Below, in pieces: positions 27,782 to 36,300 of a stretch of DNA of 64,000 nt. Where the stretch lies: NCBI GenBank assembly GCA_023412805.1, contig JAEZRM010000048.1, positions 1 through 64,000 of the forward strand, read 5' to 3'. Below the pieces are notes generated by a model, which had not been told where the DNA came from, made no database searches, and was given only the letters and a program-made list of their open reading frames with translations. Each line of letters opens with the position of its first letter. The first letter of the stretch is position 1. The stretch is from Pseudomonadota bacterium. Its GTDB lineage: Bacteria; Pseudomonadota; Alphaproteobacteria; Rhizobiales; Hyphomicrobiaceae. A program made the position numbers and the translations under genes.

Positions 27782-28588
27782 ATGACGGGGGCAAGGATTC
27801 TGCGGGGCTTGGCTGTGGCGACTGCGCTTGGCGCTGGCGCCGTATTCTCGATGCCTGCACTCGCAGGCGGCGGTAACGGCTACGGTGGCAGCTACAAAGA
27901 CAGCGGCCCAGAGATGACCTATCCGCTGGTGACCATTTCCGGACTGGACGTCACGAAGAACGCGTATGAGAGCTACAGCGGGCTCTTCTATGCCTTCAAT
28001 CGCGATCTCAACCGCGATGGCTTTGTCCTGAGGTTGCTCGGGACGATGGGCGCCTATGACTACCGGAACGATGGAACCAAGCACGATGTCGACTATTGGC
28101 AGGGTGATGCCATGCTCGGCTATCAGTGGGTTCGGGGTGGCATCGATGTCGGCGTCTATCTCGGAATCGACTACCAGCATCACAAGGTCGATCCGTATGA
28201 CCCGGAGAATGAACTTCGCGGCGCCGAGACCGGCTTCAAGATCGCCGGCGACATCACCTCGAATGATCGCAACACGTCGCCGCTCTACTTCCACCTCGGC
28301 GGTAGCTACTCGACGGCCTTCGACACGTACTACGGCCTCGCACGCATCGGCCATAAGTTCGGCCACGTGACGATCGGCCCCGAGGGCTGGGTGCTCGGAG
28401 ATACTACGGGCGACGCACAGCGTCTCGGCGCATTCCTCTCATTCGATGTCGAGATCACACCGACGATGTTCGGCACCGTGGCGCTCTCGGGTGGCTACCA
28501 ATTTGGCAGCGGCGACGGGTTCGGTGGTCGCAACTTCGATGATGGCATGTATGGAACTCTCGAGTTCCGTATTGCCTACGGTCGCTAA
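27782..28588 (+). CDS. BcsS-like outer-membrane beta-barrel (cellulose biosynthesis type)
   Basis: 268 residues with a signal peptide cut near residue 29 (MPALAGG). The rest alternates hydrophobic and polar residues in short strands separated by Gly/Asp turns and ends in an aromatic/Gly strand (GTLEFRIAYGR), as in small outer-membrane barrels. The SYSGLFYAFNRDLNRDGFVLR and DAMLGYQW patterns recall the BcsS family of alphaproteobacterial cellulose clusters. No bcsA or bcsB is in the window, so a general polysaccharide- or polymer-related outer-membrane role cannot be excluded. It has a good AAGGAGA Shine-Dalgarno and a strong terminator, so it is a single gene. Confidence 0.75.
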   Translation: MTGARILRGLAVATALGAGAVFSMPALAGGGNGYGGSYKDSGPEMTYPLVTISGLDVTKNAYESYSGLFYAFNRDLNRDGFVLRLLGTMGAYDYRNDGTKHDVDYWQGDAMLGYQWVRGGIDVGVYLGIDYQHHKVDPYDPENELRGAETGFKIAGDITSNDRNTSPLYFHLGGSYSTAFDTYYGLARIGHKFGHVTIGPEGWVLGDTTGDAQRLGAFLSFDVEITPTMFGTVALSGGYQFGSGDGFGGRNFDDGMYGTLEFRIAYGR

Positions 28589-28620
28589 GCAGATCGATTG
28601 AGCCGTTAGCTCTGAACAAC

Positions 28621-28649
28621 GAAAGCCGTGACCTCGGGTCACGGCTTTC
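28621..28649 (+). terminator. Rho-independent terminator after the BcsS-like gene
   Basis: A perfect 13-bp stem GAAAGCCGTGACC/GGTCACGGCTTTC with a TCG loop, followed by TTGTTTG. It is the clearest intrinsic terminator in the window. Confidence 0.9.
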
Positions 28650-28685
28650 TTGTTTGTCAGCTCGATCAACGCACCATCGGCGCGT

Positions 28686-28889
28686 TCAAGTCTTTCGCTT
28701 GTCGGCCTTTGGCGTAGACTCGCAGGCAGCACTGCTCAGGGCAACGTCCACTGGTACCTCCTCGATGAGCTCGCGATTGCGCTCAGGCGAGGGGGGGCGG
28801 CACATCGCCGAGTTGATCGACGTTCCGGATTTTAGAATCCAGCCCTTTGCAATTGAGCCGTCGGGCTTCCTCGCGACATAGGCCGTCAT
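28686..28889 (-). CDS. Small hypothetical protein
   Basis: 67 codons, opening ARKPDGSIAKGW after the start. It has a strong Shine-Dalgarno (GGAGG, 7 bases before the ATG) and lies 38 bases downstream of the VOC gene on the same strand, so it may be its operon partner. I recognise no family, signal peptide or membrane segment. Base composition is less GC-rich than the core genes. It could be spurious. Confidence 0.4.
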   Translation of the reverse strand: MTAYVARKPDGSIAKGWILKSGTSINSAMCRPPSPERNRELIEEVPVDVALSSAACESTPKADKRKT

Positions 28890-28927
28890 TGGCTTCCTCC
28901 AGTTTCTTTTTGGTGCGCGCTGACGTC

Positions 28928-29533
28928 TCAGCAGCGGCTATTGTCGGCAGGCGTGACGAGGCCGAACGCGTTGCCCATGGGGTCACTGATGACCGCAATG
29001 ATGTGGCCTTCAGAAGACTCGGTCGGTTCGCGCAGGACCCTGCCGCCGGCCTGCAGAGCCTTCGCTACCGCAGCTTCCACGTCGGGAACCTGCATGTACG
29101 TGAACCAGCCAAGGGTGGTGTGCGCAGCTTCCGGATGATTGGCTTTCATGAGGCCTGCGACCTCCCGCACCCCGTCCGTGAAGATGGTGTAGCGGTCGTC
29201 GGGCGTGCGCGCCGGCTCCGACTGATCCTCGGCATCGACGATCTTGGTGTTCCAGCCCATGACCTTGGCGTAGAAGTCGGTGAGCTGTTCGGTTTCCGGC
29301 GCCAGGAGCTCGCTCCACCAGACGGCTGGCGTTCGCGCGCATGTGGAGGCTTGGGGCGCCGCCGCTGCCGCTACCGGCGCTTGCTCGGCGGTGTTGGTCG
29401 CTCGTGCAGGTCCGGTGGCTACAAGTCCCGTAATGGCGACGAACGCAGATGCGGCGAGCATCTTGCGCACTGTGCCGCTTTGAGACGAATGCTTACGGAT
29501 TTGAGAAGCTGTACTCGTTACTCGCATCATCAT
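28928..29533 (-). CDS. Secreted VOC (glyoxalase-fold) family protein
   Basis: 201 residues. An N-terminal signal sequence with a long basic n-region (hydrophobic part about 24-42, ending GPARA) is followed by one vicinal-oxygen-chelate domain (about 65-195): VWWSELLAPE, FYAKVMGWNTK, GRVLREPTE, ISDPMGNAFGLV. VOC proteins include glyoxalases, dioxygenases and resistance proteins. One half-domain suggests a homodimer. Export of a VOC protein is unusual. Start ATG 29533 is the first of three tandem ATGs, after GAGGT. It is divergent from the C45-family gene across a 237-base gap in which I recognise no other gene. Confidence 0.75.
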   Translation of the reverse strand: MMMRVTSTASQIRKHSSQSGTVRKMLAASAFVAITGLVATGPARATNTAEQAPVAAAAAPQASTCARTPAVWWSELLAPETEQLTDFYAKVMGWNTKIVDAEDQSEPARTPDDRYTIFTDGVREVAGLMKANHPEAAHTTLGWFTYMQVPDVEAAVAKALQAGGRVLREPTESSEGHIIAVISDPMGNAFGLVTPADNSRC

Positions 29534-29770
29534 GACGATACCTCGCGCCGCAGCGCCTACTTTCAGGGGCAGATGTGCAGCAAGGAGCAATTCGGATGCC
29601 AGCTCGGAGCAGCGTCTCGTCAAATTCGGAACTCCCTGCATCAGTGAACAGCAGCCACCCAATGAACGAGAAGACGGGTTATCCTCTGGCACCGCATGTG
29701 CATTTACCATCGCACGGTATGCTGAGGCACTTGGCCTTGCTGCTCCCGAAGAGCGAAAGAGAACCGGTCG

Positions 29771-30784
29771 ATGTCGCACGCGAATTACCATGAAGTCGTC
29801 GGCGCGGACGCTACGGCGTGCGGGCGCCAACTGGGCCGCCTCTTCGGCGCGACGGTGCGCGCGTACATCGAGGACGAGGAGGGCTCGCGCCACTGGCGAA
29901 AGCTCAAGGCCGACGCGGACCGCTACCTTGCCGTGACCGCGAAATACTTCCCCGCCTACGTCGAGGAACTCCAGGCCTACGCCGACGCGGCGCGCGTGGA
30001 CTTGCTCGATCTGTGGACCATGAGCATCGGCGACGAGCTCGAAGACGCCGAGAAATGCACGACTGTCGTGACCAACAACGGCCGCCTCATCGCGCACAAC
30101 GAGGACTGGGACGCCGACGCTGTCGATGACATCTGCATACTCAAGCGGACCTGCGCGGGCGTCACCACGCTCGAGCTGTACTACTACGGCTGCCCCCTCG
30201 GCGGCACCGCATTGAGCATTTGCTCGCGCGGATACGTCCAAGCCATCAACAGTCTTAACCATATTGATCAGCGCGTCGGGATCCCGAAGATCGTCATCGC
30301 GCGACGCCTTTCAGAGCTTGCCGATACGAAGCAGGAGCTTCCCGACCTCCTCGCTCTCCCGCGCGCTTCCGGCTTTGCGCACACACTGGTCGATCGTAGC
30401 GGGCGCACTACGGCCATCGAGTGCTCCGCAAAGCGGCAAAGCGTCCGCCGCCCGGAGCTGCCGTTCGTTCATACCAACCATATGCTCGATGACGCTCTAT
30501 GCGATGTACAGGGCGAGTTGGATGGCCGAAGCACGATCGATCGCTACAATGCAGCCTGCACGCTTGCAGCTCCGGCAATGGATCGAGCCGCGCTCACCAA
30601 GCTCACCGGCGACAACAGGCGCGGCCCGGTCAATAGCGTGCTCAATGAGAACACCATCGCACGCGCCATCGTCGACCTTGACCGCCGCGTCGCCAGCTTC
30701 TGGCTTCGGCGCGAACCCCGAAAGGGCTGGGTGGACTATCCGATCGATTTCATGTTTGCAGATGATGCGCGCGCCATATCCTGA
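29771..30784 (+). CDS. C45-family (acyl-CoA:6-APA acyltransferase-like) Ntn hydrolase
   Basis: 337 residues resembling isopenicillin-N acyltransferase-like proteins. The likely self-processing nucleophile is Cys96 in EDAEKCTTVV, followed by the family pattern LIAHNEDWD. Members cut themselves before the Cys and then hydrolyse or transfer acyl groups on amide bonds. No signal peptide is seen, so it is probably cytoplasmic. The alpha/beta-hydrolase gene starts 27 bases downstream on the same strand, and kamA/pls lie just beyond, so a role in acylating or cleaving an amino-acid polymer or amide is possible; this is inference. Confidence 0.75.
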   Translation: MSHANYHEVVGADATACGRQLGRLFGATVRAYIEDEEGSRHWRKLKADADRYLAVTAKYFPAYVEELQAYADAARVDLLDLWTMSIGDELEDAEKCTTVVTNNGRLIAHNEDWDADAVDDICILKRTCAGVTTLELYYYGCPLGGTALSICSRGYVQAINSLNHIDQRVGIPKIVIARRLSELADTKQELPDLLALPRASGFAHTLVDRSGRTTAIECSAKRQSVRRPELPFVHTNHMLDDALCDVQGELDGRSTIDRYNAACTLAAPAMDRAALTKLTGDNRRGPVNSVLNENTIARAIVDLDRRVASFWLRREPRKGWVDYPIDFMFADDARAIS

Positions 30785-30811
30785 TCATCTCGCCGCAAGA
30801 GTAACGGGGAA

Positions 30812-31816
30812 GTGAAGGCTTTGGGGACATCACTGAGAAGCGGCCGCGGGGCTGCGCTCGCAGGGGTGCTTCTGCTCGCGCTGGCACTTGCCGCATATTG
30901 GTACATTGCGGTCCTGAAGCCTTACACCACGGAGAGCATGACCTTCGGCACCAACGTCGTCGCAGGAACGACCAACGACGAGCCGATCAACGTCACGGCG
31001 ACGCTCTATATCCCCAAGAACGTACAGTTCCCGCTTTCCGCGGTGATCATCATGCCGTCCAGCAGCGGAGTCGAGGAGGTACGTGAAGTCTACTACGCAG
31101 AGCAGTTGACCAGGGCCGGCATCGCCGCACTCGTCGTCGACAGCTTCTCCGCCCGCGGGCTTGCTGATTCCGTCTACGACCAGAGCGCGATCGATGTCTG
31201 GGATATGGAGAACGACGCCATAGCGGCGCTTGCTAAGCTCGCTAAAGATCCGCGTTTCAAAGGTGACCGCATCGGCATCCTTGGCGTCTCCAAGGGCGGC
31301 ACGACCGCCATGAACAATGCATTCACAGTTCGGCGCCGTTGGATGGGCATCCGCGACATCGCTTTTGCCGCACACATTGCCATATCGCCTGACTGTACCT
31401 GGGTGACACGCCGGGCCAACACGACTGGTGCTCCGATCATGTTTCTACTGGCAGAGCTCGATGACCAAACGCCGGCCCAGCCTTGCCTCGAACTTGCTGG
31501 CCGTATGCAGAGGGCAGGCAACGCTCAGGTGGAAACGAAGGTCTACAAAGGCGCGCACCACGCCTGGGAGGAACTCGGCTGGCGCCCCCTGTATGACGCT
31601 CGCGCCGAGAACTATGCGCAATGTCGCGTCTGGGTCGAGGACGATGGTCGAATGATCTCAGCGGAAACGGGAGAGATCGTTCCCGAAGATGACTGGCACG
31701 GATGGGCCAAGAACAACTGCATGACAGTTGGTGTCACATGCTGCGGCGGAACAAAACGAAACAGAAATGCCGCAACGGAGGACATTGTCGACTTCCTGCG
31801 CAGGCACGGCTTCTAG
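30812..31816 (+). CDS. Membrane-anchored dienelactone-hydrolase-like alpha/beta hydrolase
   Basis: 334 residues starting at GTG after ACGGGGAA. One membrane segment (about 14-35) is followed by a periplasmic alpha/beta-hydrolase domain with the nucleophile elbow GVSKGG (Ser160), a probable acid in LLAELDDQ and His in YKGAHHAWE. A Cys-rich tail (NNCMTVGVTCCGG) suggests disulfides. Family members hydrolyse esters, lactones or peptides; the substrate is unknown. It probably forms an operon with the C45 gene upstream and ends convergently with kamA, 42 bases apart. Confidence 0.75.
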   Translation: MKALGTSLRSGRGAALAGVLLLALALAAYWYIAVLKPYTTESMTFGTNVVAGTTNDEPINVTATLYIPKNVQFPLSAVIIMPSSSGVEEVREVYYAEQLTRAGIAALVVDSFSARGLADSVYDQSAIDVWDMENDAIAALAKLAKDPRFKGDRIGILGVSKGGTTAMNNAFTVRRRWMGIRDIAFAAHIAISPDCTWVTRRANTTGAPIMFLLAELDDQTPAQPCLELAGRMQRAGNAQVETKVYKGAHHAWEELGWRPLYDARAENYAQCRVWVEDDGRMISAETGEIVPEDDWHGWAKNNCMTVGVTCCGGTKRNRNAATEDIVDFLRRHGF

Positions 31817-31858
31817 CTAAGGAGAGTCAACTAGCCGACCATACCTGCGCCATTCCGA

Positions 31859-33169
31859 TCACTCGGCAGCGATACTCGCCGGCCTCAGGATACCGAGGCG
31901 CTGGAGAATGGCCTCGCGGCCGCCCGGAGCGCGCCATTCCGCTCTTGCAGCGGGGTCGAGTTCGCGAAGCGGATCGAAGTGGTAGAACATGCGGTTCGGA
32001 TCGACCGAAGGTGAGCGGAAGCCGCTGATCCCGTACTTCTCGTCGCGGTACTCGTAGCTGTGTACGTCACGCTTACCGCCACCGCCTGGCGCATCGACGA
32101 TGAAGAGCGGCGTGTTGAACCCGGCGGTTGCGCCGCGGACCTCGCGCTCGAGCCGCTGCATTTCCGGCACGCGGACGCGGAAGTGCTCCGTTCCGAGAAC
32201 CATGTCGCACGAATAGACATAGTAGGGCTGGATATTCACGCGCCCGAGCTTCTTCGTGAGTTCGATCAGCGTCTGAGGATCATCATTGACGCCGCGCAGA
32301 AGGACAGCCTGATTGCGAACATGAATGCCCTCCGAGAAGAGACGGCGCATGGCCTTCTCCACCAGCGGCGTGACCTCGCGCGGATGATTGAAGTGCGTGT
32401 GCACGAAGACACTCTTGAACATCTGGCGCCCGCGCTGCGCGACTTCCACGATCGCTGAGAACCACGCCTCGTCCGACAGGAACTTCATCGGCAGCACCGA
32501 TACGGACTTGGTCGCGAACCGGATGCGGCGCACGTGCTCGATGTCCAGGAGGGCATGGCCGAGCGCCTTGATGTTCGCGGGCTTCAGTCGCGCGATGTCT
32601 CCGCCTGAAACAACAACGTCTTCGATGGTCGGATTGGAACGAATGTATTCGAGAGCCGCTGCCCAGCCATTCGCGCTCGTCACGTTGTCCTTGCGGACTG
32701 TCTCGGTGTCCTGGCCGACGGCGTAGCTGCGCGTGCAGTACTGGCAGTAGACCGGGCAGACGGAGGTGACGAGGAACAGCACCTTGTCGGGATATCGATG
32801 AACGAGATTGGGCGCCGGCGACGTGTTGCGCTCCTCGAGCGAGTCGACCGACATGCACGGATGATCGGGCTCGATCTCGGAAAGCATCGGCAGGAACTGG
32901 CGGCGAATGGGGTCTGTTTCGGCATTCCGCCAGTCGATCAGATCCATCATGTAGGGATTGAGACGGATCGACATGCCGGACTTCTTCAGGCCGTCGCGAA
33001 TGTCGCTCAGGACGTTGGCCGGCGCAGTATCGCGCAGCACAGCCTCCAGCTGCTCGACGCGGATGACCGAGTTCTTGTCCTGCCAGTTGTGGTTAAGAAA
33101 ATCCTCTTGCGAGGTCGATGCATAGAGGCCTGCCGAACGATCGAACCCAAGATAGTCCATGAAGGACAT
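31859..33169 (-). CDS. kamA: Lysine 2,3-aminomutase (radical SAM, PLP)
   Basis: 436 residues. The radical-SAM cluster motif is Cys138-x3-Cys142-x2-Cys145 (CPVYCQYC) and the PLP lysine is Lys366 in DAPGGGGK. Counting from that lysine, Asp322 (SCDMVLG) and Asp359 (IVDAPG) fall exactly at the positions of Asp293 and Asp330 that bind the lysine side-chain amine in clostridial KamA. Glutamate-type enzymes differ there. It should turn L-alpha-lysine into L-beta-lysine. Start ATG 33169 has GGAGTGG upstream. No ablB (beta-lysine acetyltransferase), kamDE or epmA is seen, so osmolyte, fermentation and EF-P routes have no support nearby. It is divergent from the Pls-like gene, 199 bases apart. Confidence 0.88.
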   Translation of the reverse strand: MSFMDYLGFDRSAGLYASTSQEDFLNHNWQDKNSVIRVEQLEAVLRDTAPANVLSDIRDGLKKSGMSIRLNPYMMDLIDWRNAETDPIRRQFLPMLSEIEPDHPCMSVDSLEERNTSPAPNLVHRYPDKVLFLVTSVCPVYCQYCTRSYAVGQDTETVRKDNVTSANGWAAALEYIRSNPTIEDVVVSGGDIARLKPANIKALGHALLDIEHVRRIRFATKSVSVLPMKFLSDEAWFSAIVEVAQRGRQMFKSVFVHTHFNHPREVTPLVEKAMRRLFSEGIHVRNQAVLLRGVNDDPQTLIELTKKLGRVNIQPYYVYSCDMVLGTEHFRVRVPEMQRLEREVRGATAGFNTPLFIVDAPGGGGKRDVHSYEYRDEKYGISGFRSPSVDPNRMFYHFDPLRELDPAARAEWRAPGGREAILQRLGILRPASIAAE

Positions 33170-33188
33170 GACGCCACTCCGTACCAAA

Positions 33189-33214
33189 TGCGAACACGTG
33201 GTATCGAGTTCGCA
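33189..33214. promoter_or_regulatory. Operator-like inverted repeat between kamA and the Pls-like gene
   Basis: TGCGAAC (33189-33195) and GTTCGCA (33208-33214) form a perfect 7-bp inverted repeat with a 12-base spacer, about 20 bases upstream of the kamA start. It could be a dimeric repressor site or a leader hairpin for kamA. I recognise no promoter boxes with confidence in the 199-base divergent gap. Confidence 0.4.
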
Positions 33215-33368
33215 ATTCGCGGGCCGACTTGTGCGTCAACGTGCCAACATCTCACTCTTAGTTAATTGATCGGCATGATTTCCGGCCCCTCGGGCCTCCG
33301 GCCGCACATGGCGGCATGAACCTTGCGTCCCAGGCATTAAACGCGCGCATCGCGAACCTGGACAACGC

Positions 33369-36300
33369 ATGAATACAGTCTCAAAAACTCGCATCGAGCT
33401 TGCTCTGGCTCCGAGTGCGAGAAGCAAAACCCTCGCCACCGGTAACGCCGCCGTCGCGTATGCGCCGCTCGAACTCTACGAGCGATCCGACGCGCTTGGC
33501 CGAAACACTCTGGACGTATCGGGCGCGCCGGCACCGGTGCACTCGACCCCGCAGTGCCTTCACGAAATCTTCGAGATTCAGGCCGATCTGACGCCCTATG
33601 CGGTTGCGCTGGAGTGCGGCAACCGCGCGTACAGCTATCTGGACGTCGATACCGAGGCCAACAAGTTCGCGCGCTATCTGAGCTCGCGCAGCATCGGTGT
33701 CGGGTCCTTTGTCGGGATCACCCTCGATCGCTCCGAGTGGCCCGTGATCGCGCTCCTCGGCATTCTCAAATCCGGCGCAGCCTACGTCCCCATCGAGCCC
33801 TCACTTCCTAATGACCGCATTCGCTACATCGCCGAGGCTGCTGGCCTCGCTGCCATTGTTTGCGAAGCCGCCTATGAGGCGCGCCTGCGCGAGATCAGCG
33901 GAACTGAGCTGCTCACCATCGGCGACTATCGCGCGCACTCGGATGCCATAGCCGGACATCGCCTGTCCCAAATCGAAACGGGCGTTCATCCCGCGGACAT
34001 CTCTTACGTCCTCTTCACGTCCGGCACGACCGGGCGCCCCAAGGGTGTCGTCGCAGAGCATCGCAACGTCGTGCACTTCGTCGGCGCCTTCAACGACGTG
34101 TGCGACACGACCGCCGACGACCGTGTTCTCCAGGGTTTCTCGCTCGGCTTCGATGGCTCCGTCGAAGAAATCTGGATGGCGTTCTCCAACGGTGCCACGC
34201 TCGTCTGCGGTGAGGCGACGACGCCGCGCTTCGGTGCCGACCTCGCGACCTTCCTCGACGAGAAGAAGATCACGTTTCTTTCGACGGTCCCGACCCTCCT
34301 CTCGACCTTGCCGCGCGATATCCCTTCGCTGCGCCAGCTCGTCGTGAGCGGCGAGGCCTGTCACATCGACCTCGTCAATCGCTGGGCTCGCCCCGGCCGC
34401 AAGATGCTGAACGTCTACGGTCCCACCGAAGCGACCGTGAACACGACGGCCGCCATCCTCCAGCCGGGCGTGCCGGTTACGATCGGGCGGCCACTGCGCG
34501 GCTATGAGATCCATATTCTCGATGCCGACCTGCGTCCCGTACCCAAAGGCGAGAAGGGTGAGCTCTACATCGGCGGGCCTGGCATCTCACGCGGCTACCT
34601 CGGCCAGGCGGAGCTGACCGCGCGCAGCTATATCGATTGGATACTGCCCGACGACATGGGCGCGCCGCAGCGCTTGTACAAAGCCGGCGATCTTGTCCGC
34701 TGGAATGATGATGGCGAGCTGGAGTTCTTCGGCCGCATCGACAGCCAGGTCAAAATTCGTGGCTTCCGCGTCGAGCTCTCCGAGATCGAGGCTATTCTGC
34801 TGGAGCAGCCGGAAATCTCGGCCGCCGTCGTGACGGTGCACGAGGAGAACAACCTCCAGCACCTGGCAGCCTATATCCTGCGCACCGACGATCGCGAGAT
34901 CGATCGCACGCGCGTATTGACCATCCTGCGTGATCGACTGCCGACCTATATGGTGCCGACCTACCTCGATGTGCTTGAGACATTCCCGAGGCTCGCGAGC
35001 GGCAAGGTCAATCGCGCCGAGCTACCGGCGCCGAAGCATCTGCTCGTCAACGAGGACGCCGGAGCCGCCGCGAGCATGACGCCGCTCGAGGCGCGTGTCG
35101 CAGGTGTTTGGGTGAAGCAGCTCGGTCTTGGCAGCGTCGGCCCCGACCAGAATTTCTTCTCGGACCTCGGCGGTCATTCGCTCGTGGCTGCCGGTCTCGC
35201 CAACGCGCTGCGTGCCGAATTCGGGACGAATGTCCCCGTGCGCGACATCTACAGCTATCCGACTGTTCGGGAACTCGCCGCGCGCCTGGATGAAGCTGCC
35301 GCCGTTCGCGCGCCGGCCGACACCGTGAACGCAGCTGCGGCCGCTCTCGTTGCACCGAAGCGCCCCTGGTACACGCCCACGCTTCAGTTCATTTACCTGC
35401 TGTCGGTCATGCCCGTTCTGGCATTGCCGGCTGTCTATGTATTGCCTCTCGCGGTCGACGCGCTCCAGCGGCGCGCCTCTGTCGTCGAGCTGGCCATGTT
35501 CGTCTTCGGCGTCGCCATCGCAACCTGGGCATCGCTCATCGTCGTGGCCGTCGTTGCCAAGTGGGTCATCATTGGTCGCTACCGGCCGGGCCATTATCCG
35601 ATGTGGGGCAGCTATTACATCCGCTGGTGGATTGTTTCGCGCCTCCAGCATCTGAGCCACATCTCGGCCTTCGATGGCACGCCGCTCGCGCCGCTCATCT
35701 GGCGCCTCATGGGCGCGAAGGTCGGCAAGCGCTGCATTCTGAATGCGTCCTTGATCTATGCCTGGGACTGTGTACGCCTAGGCGATGATGTCAGCATAGG
35801 CACGGACACCCAGCTACCGGGCTTCCGCATCGAACGCGGAGAGATGATTATCGGCACCATCAATATCGGCGATCGCTGCTTCGTCGGCTGTCACTCGGTG
35901 CTCGGCTTGAATGTCCGCATGGGGGAGGACTCGAAGCTCGACGATCAGTCTCTGCTGCCTGACGGCACCGAGATGCCGAGCAGAGCAGCCTATCGCGGAT
36001 CACCCGCCGCACCCGCTGAAGTGCTGGTTCCCGCTGGCGCGCCCGTCAAGTTCGGCTTCTTGCGGCTCGCCACTTTCGCGCTTCTTCAGATGGTCCTCGG
36101 GCCTGCAACCGTATTGCTTACGCTTGCGCCGCTGGCGATAGGCGCCTGGCTCGCCGCGACACTCGTGATCAGCACCAATGCCTCGGTTTGGGGACCGGCG
36201 TTCGTGGCGCTCGTGCCCGCGACCTTCCTTGCCTTTGCGATCTGGGCCGCGGTCTGCAAGCGCATTGTTCATCCGCGCCCGCGCATCGGCGTTTTCCAGA

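Noticed and set aside
31859..33169. EpmB, the EF-P beta-lysylation enzyme
   Set aside because: The protein is about 100 residues longer than typical EpmB and neither epmA nor efp is nearby; not excluded without a phylogeny.
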